NCBI GenBank assembly: GCA_031002005.1
Contig: CM061921.1
Location: 170,632,935 to 170,696,934 of the forward strand
Source of the DNA: Vandiemenella viatica
Lineage: Eukaryota; Arthropoda; Insecta; Orthoptera; Morabidae
Direction: 5' to 3'
DNA length: 64,000 bases
Shown piece after piece: positions 57,951 through 64,000 of this stretch. Position numbers and translations under genes: made by a program. Under the pieces are notes generated by a model. That model saw only the letters and a program-made list of their open reading frames with translations, made no database searches and had not been told where the DNA came from. Position 1 is the first letter of the stretch. Every line of letters starts with the position of its first letter.

Positions 57951-58235
57951 ATGAGAATTAACCCATCACTTACCAAAGTATGAGGGATGCGACGAATGAA
58001 TAATGTGTAAGATAGACACAAAAATACAATTTTTCAGTATAAAACCTTATTCATGCAGCATTAGAGTCATGGAGCAACCTTCAGTGTGTGCAAACCTCTG
58101 TAACCAAATGGCTTATTCTCTAGTGCATAATAATAAGGTTTTACACTGAAATGTACTCTTGTGTCCATCTTATGTGTTATTCACTCGTTGCAGCTTTCAT
58201 ACTTCATTAAGTGATGGTTTACTTTCCCTATTCTT
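57950..58235. mobile_element. Foldback (hairpin) element
   Basis: The left arm (57950-58067) and the right arm (58118-58235) are inverse complements at roughly 80% identity, with a loop of about 50 bp. Shared words on the arms are CCATCACTTA, GAGTGAATAA, AGATGGACACAA and AAAACCTTATT. The arm terminus, GGGAAAGTAAACC on one side, recurs alone at 27287, 39757, 41462 and probably 62683. No protein is coded. It fits a foldback or MITE family of unknown transposase class. Confidence 0.75.
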
Positions 58236-59144
58236 TGTTATCAATATGCTAATAAGTGTTGCATGTTCATAAAATAGTATTTTCTCCTTCTAGAAGTTTC
58301 AAGTACACACTTATATGATGAGTGAAGTTAATTCTTGTTATTGATAAATTATTTAGTATACCCCTTTGAAGCAGTAAGCCGACGTTCAGTAGCACTTGTT
58401 TGTTAGGGTCAAATTCTGAGAACTGCTTTCACATAAGTGTTGTCGCAATGGAGAGCCAGCCTTAATTCGTCAGAATGAAACAGGTCTTCCCATTTTTGTC
58501 ATTAAACTGGATGTTCTGAACCTGACCATCTTTGTGAAGGCAGGGCCTGACACAATTTGCTTAGCAATTGTGCCCATCTTCCATAATCCAGCTACTGTCA
58601 CTCAACATGTCCTTTTTTCTGATGTAATGTTACCATACAAGAATTCTGTTTTGCTAAATGTTTAGCGATAAGTAACTTTCTATGGTTGGTGTGAAGGAGA
58701 GAAAGATTCAGTAACTGTCATTACTCCATTTTGAGATGTACCAGATAGCGCCCAGAACACCCATGAAAAAGTGAGTTACATGTGATGATTTTATATTCAA
58801 AATTAGCAATTAGTAGTCTAGAGCAATTATCATCATCTTTTATTTCCCCTCCTCCAAAAATTAGGCTACAGCACAATTGATGGGATGATATGGGTAAACC
58901 TGTTGTATATTGTGATGGATGAATATATGTAATGTAACATGATGAAATACAGAGATTTATGGATAGCGGAATGAGGTAACAAACAGGGTAGTATGGTGTG
59001 ATGGTGTAGACAGAGGAAGTGAGTGTGACAGTTAATAGAAGAGAATTTAAAAATCCACTTCAGTACTTTTAAATTTTGTGGTGATGGAGCAAAGCTGTAT
59101 CATCTCACGTGTCAGAATTACTGAGAGGGATGCGGGTGAGTGAC
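58236..59144. other. Intron sequence, nothing recognised
   Basis: No supported gene or repeat. Confidence 0.45.
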
Positions 59145-59274
59145 AATACAAAAGTGGCTGACCCTGCACACGTGATGGAAATGCTTAGGACAGAATTGAA
59201 GGGTAATTCAGGGAAATGCATATAGGAACTGAGTTACGTGCTGGCATCACAGAGACGCCCTTTTAACATTATTG

Positions 59275-59341
<67 letters not shown>

Positions 59342-59482
59342 AAAGCTCTTACAGGGACATACAAAAGACATGCAAAAATCTGAAGGAACCATTGAAAAGT
59401 ATGTTCTGTAAAAGCAGAAATCTTGCACAGCTTGTAAAGGTAGAGGATTCTTTCTTTAGCCAACCAGGTATTTGTTAACATT
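59145..59482. repeat. Dispersed repeat, copy 2 (with dinucleotide array)
   Basis: It matches 54795-55520 in order: AAGTGGCTGACCCTGCACAC, GGCATCACAGAGACG, ACATACAAAAGACATG and CTTTAGCCAACCAGG. A (GT)n(GA)n array lies at its centre, where copy 1 has ACAGAGAGAGAACG. Confidence 0.6.
59274..59337. repeat. (GT)17 (GA)14 compound microsatellite
   Basis: About 35 bp of GT is followed directly by about 29 bp of GA. Confidence 0.95.
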
Positions 59483-60251
59483 TTTGCAAATGCAAATTTT
59501 TTGGAATTTCTTATATGCAGACAAATCTGGAAGTAACAAGCCTTGTACCATCGAATTCAAAAACCCAATGTACTTATAGTACTCAGTGCAAACACCGTGG
59601 CAGTGGTGCGGAAAGTGGAAGTTTTTGGAGCAATTATTGTCTGGGTGGCCTATGAACTTCTTGTCTTGCAGTCTTATTGTTTAAGTACAAGAAGGCTCAG
59701 TGTGACAATTTGCAACTTGGCACATATAACACCCTGCCTTCTAAATGGCCAATCGGTAATGCATTAATACCATGTAGAATTAGCACAATGCAGCTATTAC
59801 ATGCTGACTCCCAACACTGGGATGAGATGACTGGCCAATACAATTGGATCTACAAACATGTCTAAGTAATCAGCTTTCACACTATGTACTGCCTTAACAA
59901 AAAGTACTTTTTGTTGACTCATTTTAAAATAAGAAGTGTACATTTTAACATTCACTATAATATGTACTTTCATTTTCATGTAGCTGGAATTAATGGCTGT
60001 TTATTTATAACACCTACAGATTATGTAAAATGAAAGTCTGAACACAGATCCAACTCATAAGGTTTTTTTGCTGGGGATTTACATCTCAGTGACTTAGAGA
60101 TCATCAGTGCTGGGAGAGGATTGGTGGTGAAGTACGAGAAAGAATTTGGCAACAGCTTTTTCCTAACATTTGGCTCAAAATCATTTTGGTAAACCACAAA
60201 AAATTAATTCTTCATCCAAAATGCCAGGCCTGAACTGATTAAGGACATGGT
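59483..60251. other. Intron sequence, nothing recognised
   Basis: No supported gene. Short frames (59543-59767, 59677-59865) have no motif. Confidence 0.45.
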
Positions 60252-60264
60252 GCATGGCACTGTA

Positions 60265-60502
60265 TTTTTTCTTATGGCTTTACGCCTCTTCAACATCAAG
60301 GGCATTAGAGGCGGGAAAGGATGGGTTCAAGGAACTGGAAGGAATTTGGCAATGGCTTTTTTGAAGGAAGCATCCCAGCATTAACCTGGAGTGATTTGGG
60401 GAAACCATGGAAACAACAAATCTGGATGCCCAGACAGGGATTTAAATCCATGTCCCCTGAATGCGAGGCCAGAGTGTTAAGCACTAACCCACGATGCTCG
60501 AC
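60265..60502 (-). mobile_element. tRNA-derived SINE copy 4 with perfect 13-bp target duplication
   Basis: The copy is flanked by identical GCATGGCACTGTA at 60252-60264 and 60503-60515. On the minus strand it begins with a tRNA-like head, GTGGGTTAGTGCTTAACACT (A-box-like), then GGATTTAAATCC (B-box-like) at about 60440, a body of about 150 bp, and a short A tail. The element is 238 bp. This copy defines the family borders for the others. Confidence 0.92.
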
Positions 60503-60742
60503 GCATGGCACTGTAGTCTTAAGAAATTATTTATGCAGTCTCATTCAGAACACTTTTATTCATTAAATGAAAAACTTAAACTGTCTCACTATGGTCTAAT
60601 AGTTCACACAGTTTCCAATCCACTGTGTTATTGTGAAGCTGATTTTGTGTGAGAAATTCCAAAGGCTAACAGAGATCATCTGTCCCTTCACTGTTAGTAT
60701 GCGAGGAAAATAATGGCACAATTTCAAGACTAACATACAAAA

Positions 60743-60903
60743 TACTGTATTTTCTTCCAGTTGTGGATTGATATTAAGTGCTGATAATGACTGATCTACA
60801 TGCTTACATAAATGGTTACTTGTACCAGTAACTCTAAAGCCCCACTTTGAAACCTTAATAAGTATTGAAAGATTTGAGAAACTTCATGAAATTGACACCT
60901 TGT
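60743..60903. repeat. 700-bp-spaced direct repeat, left unit
   Basis: About 160 bp beginning ACTGTATTTTCTTCCAGTTG. It recurs at 61443-61602 with roughly 87% identity by eye. The pair is separated by 540 bp containing an (AT)n run. Confidence 0.85.
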
Positions 60904-61160
60904 TGAATAACAGCTATATTATCCTAGAATGATATTACACATTTTAATATATAATATATCCTTGAATTTTGAGGTTCCTTGGCTAAGGTCAGTTTGTTTA
61001 TTCTGTGGAAAACTGTTGAGTTTCCGTAGCAAACAACTAGGAACGGGTTGCCGAGTTTGATTGGTTAATATAAGCTGGAGAAACCGGTCACATAATTATA
61101 TCGCCCCAACAAGCAATATTTGTAAGAGTATGAGTGATTACGCAGAGAACAAGAAACATT

Positions 61161-61188
61161 CATATATATATATATATATATATATATA
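61161..61188. repeat. (AT)n microsatellite
   Basis: Fourteen AT units, located between the two direct repeats. Confidence 0.9.
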
Positions 61189-61442
61189 AATGTTTTATAA
61201 AAGCAACTTCTTTCTGCAAGTATTTTAAGAAGAGTTTGCATTAACAGAAGTTCGATTTATAATTTGATGTGGTTTTTGTGTTGGCAATTGGAATACATTA
61301 AAAGAGTTTAAGACTTTAAAAGTTTCCGCCTAGCATTTCCATTATACTTAGGCTATCAGCACGCTCAGTGAAATAAAATAAATAATGCCAACAGCAGTAA
61401 AATGAAAAATATTAAGAATATAACACAGGAAATACAAACATA

Positions 61443-61602
61443 ACTGTATTTTCTTCCAGTTGTGGGTTGATATTAAGTGCTGAAAATGACCGATCTACAT
61501 GCTTACGTAAGTGATTGCTTGTACCAGTAACTCTAAATTCCTACTTTGAAACCTTAATATGTATTGCAAGAGTTGAGAAACTTCGTAAAATGGACACCTT
61601 TC
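61443..61602. repeat. 700-bp-spaced direct repeat, right unit
   Basis: Matches 60743-60903 from ACTGTATTTTCTTCCAGTTG through TGGACACCTT. It could be one terminal unit of a small LTR-like (TRIM) element or half of a local duplication. Confidence 0.85.
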
Positions 61603-61638
61603 AATTGTACTAATGGAAATATCTTCTGAAATGTGTTT

Positions 61639-61657
61639 GGGGGGGGAGGGGGGGGGG
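61639..61657 (+). repeat. G-run with one A (G8 A G10)
   Basis: A 19-bp purine tract, unusual in this AT-rich intron. It could form quadruplex structures, but no function is shown. Confidence 0.9.
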
Positions 61658-61751
61658 ATAGAATTTTGCAAATGAACAAAAATAAACTTTATTACAAAGT
61701 GGACAGTTGTTATGAGATTCTAAGTAAATTATAAACTGAAAAATTACTTAC

Positions 61752-61878
61752 TGGAGAAGTGCTTGTTTTGATATCTTTGTCCACACTGGATTACTCATTC
61801 GCCCAACATGTTTCAAAATTTCTTTACGGACAAATGATTTGCTCAATACTATATCATCATCTTGATTCTGGACAGCAG
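61752..61878 (-). CDS. Host gene, internal coding exon (second seen)
   Basis: The exon is 127 nt, between acceptor TTTGTTCTAAG (AG at 61879-61880) and donor GTAAGT (GT at 61750-61751). It encodes AVQNQDDDIVLSKSFVRKEI, then LKHVGRMSNPVWTKISKQAL and L. Phases are 2 leading and 2 trailing bases. The leading pair completes a codon with the single base left by the exon at 63160, and the trailing pair with the first base of the exon at 53111. This clean triple fit is the strongest sign of one gene. Family not recognised. An alternative acceptor CCAG at 61871 would shorten it but break the phase. Confidence 0.85.
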
Positions 61879-61880
61879 CT

Positions 61881-63157
61881 TAGAACAAATAAAATAACAA
61901 AAATCCCTAAAATTCAGATAACTGTAAATAAATCTGTATTATATAATAACTTTATAGAAACGTTGTTTGTGTAAATGAAATTTATTTCAAAATGAGTAAT
62001 TGCAATTTACACTATTGATGATAGAGGCCAAAACCGTTGAAGTTTTAATTTTTGCCTGTCCATGCAACATGCAAAAATAAATGAATCGATTTTAATAAAG
62101 TTACACAATCATAGTTATAGCTTATGTTGTCAGCTAATATACAGACCACTTATTATTTTAATTAGTATCATACTCCCCAGTGATACAGGGGCCAAAGCTC
62201 TAAACTTTGGAATTTTTTTTTTATGTCTGTGCACAGACCAAGTAAAAGCTAATGAACATATTTCAGTGAAATTCCACAGTACATTCTGTTTCAGCGTGAC
62301 TCTAACCCATGTAATATTGCCTGTCACTAGACATTTCACAGTCAAAATCTTTAACACAATTGAAAATGAAGAATTTCAATGTATCGTGCAAGTAGTGCTT
62401 ACACCCGTTACATTTCAATCTTAATAAATTAAAATGGTATCCACATATTGAGATACTAAAATTCTATTCTCAAGCCCTTTTTTTATTGTGTTTATCCCCT
62501 ATGTTGATTCATAACATTTTACATAGTAAGCTATTTAGGATAATTTACTTCATGTTAATGAAAAAATAACAAGTGGTTCTTTGGTTTGCATGTACGAGAT
62601 CACAATCAAAAGTTACTGTAATATGAATAATTTTAAGGCATCTAACAATGGGTGGGAAAATGTTTTAATGTAATGAAACTAAAGAAGGATAGGGAAATTC
62701 AACTGAACATCATACAGGATGGTGGCTCGGATCAACGAACACAAAAAAGATGATCACATTATTTTGGTAATAAACTTTATTCTTGGAAGTAGACAAGCAC
62801 TTAGCACAAGGGTTGTATTCATTGATCCCAACTGCTGTCGAATTTTTTAAGTGTCGGGTTGAATTTCCTTACTATTTCTTACTTTTAATATATCTGTTGC
62901 ACATGTCAAACATTTATTCTGCTCAAGAGATTTTCACATTAAGTCCTTGTAAATTATCTGTATCAAAGGAACATAACAAAAACTGAAAGATTTAGGTACA
63001 TTAATTTCCTTTTGTGGTTCAAGGTTTGATAAGAAAAGAGAAAGGTGAAGGAGGTGTGAAGTAATCAGACATCTAAATATATATATTACTGCATTATGTA
63101 TTATGATGATCATTGCAGGAAAAGAAATTTAAAAGGAATCTGAAGTGATCAAACTTA
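61881..63157. other. Intron sequence between the first two visible exons
   Basis: AT-rich. GGATAGGGAAATTCAACTGA at 62683 resembles the foldback-family terminus. Two imperfect units near 62020-62090 and 62185-62260 share GGCCAAA, TTTTT and GTCTGTGCA-like words and may be an old tandem pair. Confidence 0.4.
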
Positions 63158-63159
63158 CC

Positions 63160-63288
63160 AATCTCCAAATATGTACTGCTCTCTACACTTCCTCCAGGTG
63201 TTATCGCCAAAAGGGCAGGATTTCGTAACTTACCATTACGACTGAGAAATATTGGACTGTCTGCCCCTCCACAACTACTTTCAGTATC
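63160..63288 (-). CDS. Host gene, internal coding exon (first seen)
   Basis: The exon is about 129 nt, after acceptor ATATTTACAG and before donor GTAAGTTTG (GT near 63158-63159). It encodes ESSCGGADSPIFLSRNGKLR and NPALLAITPGG, then SVESSTYLEI. It starts with two bases of a split codon and leaves one base. A second GTAAGT-like donor lies inside (AATGGTAAGTTACG near 63231), which could give a shorter splice form. The upstream exons are beyond the window. Coordinates may be off by one base. Confidence 0.8.
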
Positions 63289-63554
63289 TGTAAATATTTC
63301 AGAAAAGTTCTATGCATAAGTAATATTTTTGAGGACAGCTGTAATTCAAAGGCAATCTTTATTTTACTTATTTTAAAGAAAAGTTATCAGTCTCATCATC
63401 AGGAACAGAAAAGCAATACACTAACAAATGTTTATTATAAATTTAATGGAGGACTTTTCCCAGATATTGTGTAACTTTTCCTCCTCTTTTGCAGATTCTT
63501 GACTCCATTTTGAACCACATACACATGTTCTATTGCACGTTACTTGAAGGATCT

Positions 63555-64000
63555 CACCACCTGCTGTTGTTGTTGTTGTTGTTGTTATTTTTGTGGCTTA
63601 AGGGCGCGTCGACAGCGAGGTCATTAGCGCCCTAACAAAGACCAGCTAATACTTTAGCTAAAAAGAATACTAAAATACCATCTGCATGGTCGACTGTAAA
63701 AGGGTCGGCCATACAGACAGCAAATAAAATAATTCGAAATATAATACATGGCTTTAAAAGGGCCTCTTGGACATAAGACCACAAAACACCTGGATGGCTG
63801 TAAAGGGGCCAAACAGGTTCACAAAACAATTAAAAACACTACATGTCTCGCCGGCTGTATAGAGGCCAGCGAGACAGAAATTATAAAGATATTAAAATTA
63901 TAAAAAATAAAAACTAAGAAAATGGATGGGTGGCTTTAAAGAGGCCACCCATACATCATAAAACTAGGCCAATCTGCCTAAAATTTTAGGCTCTAGACCG
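63555..64000 (-). pseudogene. RNase H LINE 3' end, cut by the window edge
   Basis: On the minus strand the sequence reads through a C-terminal remnant near 63830 (text like NVFNPFLN..GPFTA in related copies), a 3' UTR with the hairpin-like words GGGGCCAAACAGG and GGGTCGGCCATACAGACAG, and ends in an (AAC)n tail at 63562-63586. It matches 33180-33560 throughout. The rest of the element lies to the right. It sits in the intron upstream of the first visible host exon. Confidence 0.8.

Noticed and set aside
59234..59481. Two open frames with Ser-Leu and Thr-His repeats
   Set aside because: They are translations of the (GT)n(GA)n microsatellite.
60265..60502. A functional tRNA gene in the SINE head
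   Set aside because: Only A-box and B-box-like words remain, no cloverleaf can be drawn, and the unit has a target duplication and an A tail.
62062..62424. 120-codon open frame
   Set aside because: It lies in an intron of the host gene on the opposite strand, has no motif, and its composition looks like non-coding sequence.

Overview
The window looks like intron-rich, transposon-saturated nuclear DNA from an insect with a large genome. All recognisable mobile-element families are animal ones: CR1, RTE, Daphne-like and RNase H-bearing LINEs, Penelope-like elements (PLEs), Gypsy/errantivirus-like LTR elements, hAT, Tc1 and mariner. The tRNA-derived SINE and the LINE tails resemble what I know from grasshoppers and crickets, so an orthopteran is my best guess; that is inference. 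I see no operons, CRISPR arrays, rRNA genes or free-standing tRNA genes.

One host gene is supported. It lies on the minus strand and appears as its last four coding exons, at about 63160-63288, 61752-61878, 52973-53111 and 21193-22521. All four have canonical splice sites and their phases join cleanly (1+2, 2+1, 0+0). The 5' exons lie beyond the right edge. The last intron is about 30.5 kb and is built almost entirely of transposons. The protein has a conserved-looking alpha-helical block encoded by the three upstream exons, then a long Ser/Asn/Asp-rich tail. I could not assign it to a family.

Layout. 1-2350: LTR pol scrap and a broken PLE with a GIY-YIG domain, a hammerhead-like motif and an inverted partial copy. 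2758-9500: gag and integrase pieces of one Gypsy element, then the 3' half (integrase, env-like region) of an old endogenous retrovirus, interrupted by a hAT element with an 8-bp target duplication. 9521-12490: two decayed Tc1-like elements. 13570-20230: two CR1 copies, the second nearly full length with three 121-bp 5' monomers and an esterase-type ORF1, flanked by inverted PLE ends. 20240-22521: 3' UTR and last exon of the host gene. 24972-26061: a second hAT. 27610-38523: RTE remnant and an RNase H LINE. Inside that LINE sit a same-family ORF1-only insertion (32627-35403) and a mariner (29982-31313). 40260-50240: CR1 pieces split by a third PLE, an RTE-like LINE and a relatively young Daphne-like LINE. 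52973-63288: three host exons among SINEs, a foldback element, a deleted mariner and two repeat pairs. 63555-64000: the 3' end of another RNase H LINE.

No element appears intact enough to be autonomous. The main value of the window lies in the readable insertion history (target duplications and nesting) and in the unassigned host gene.
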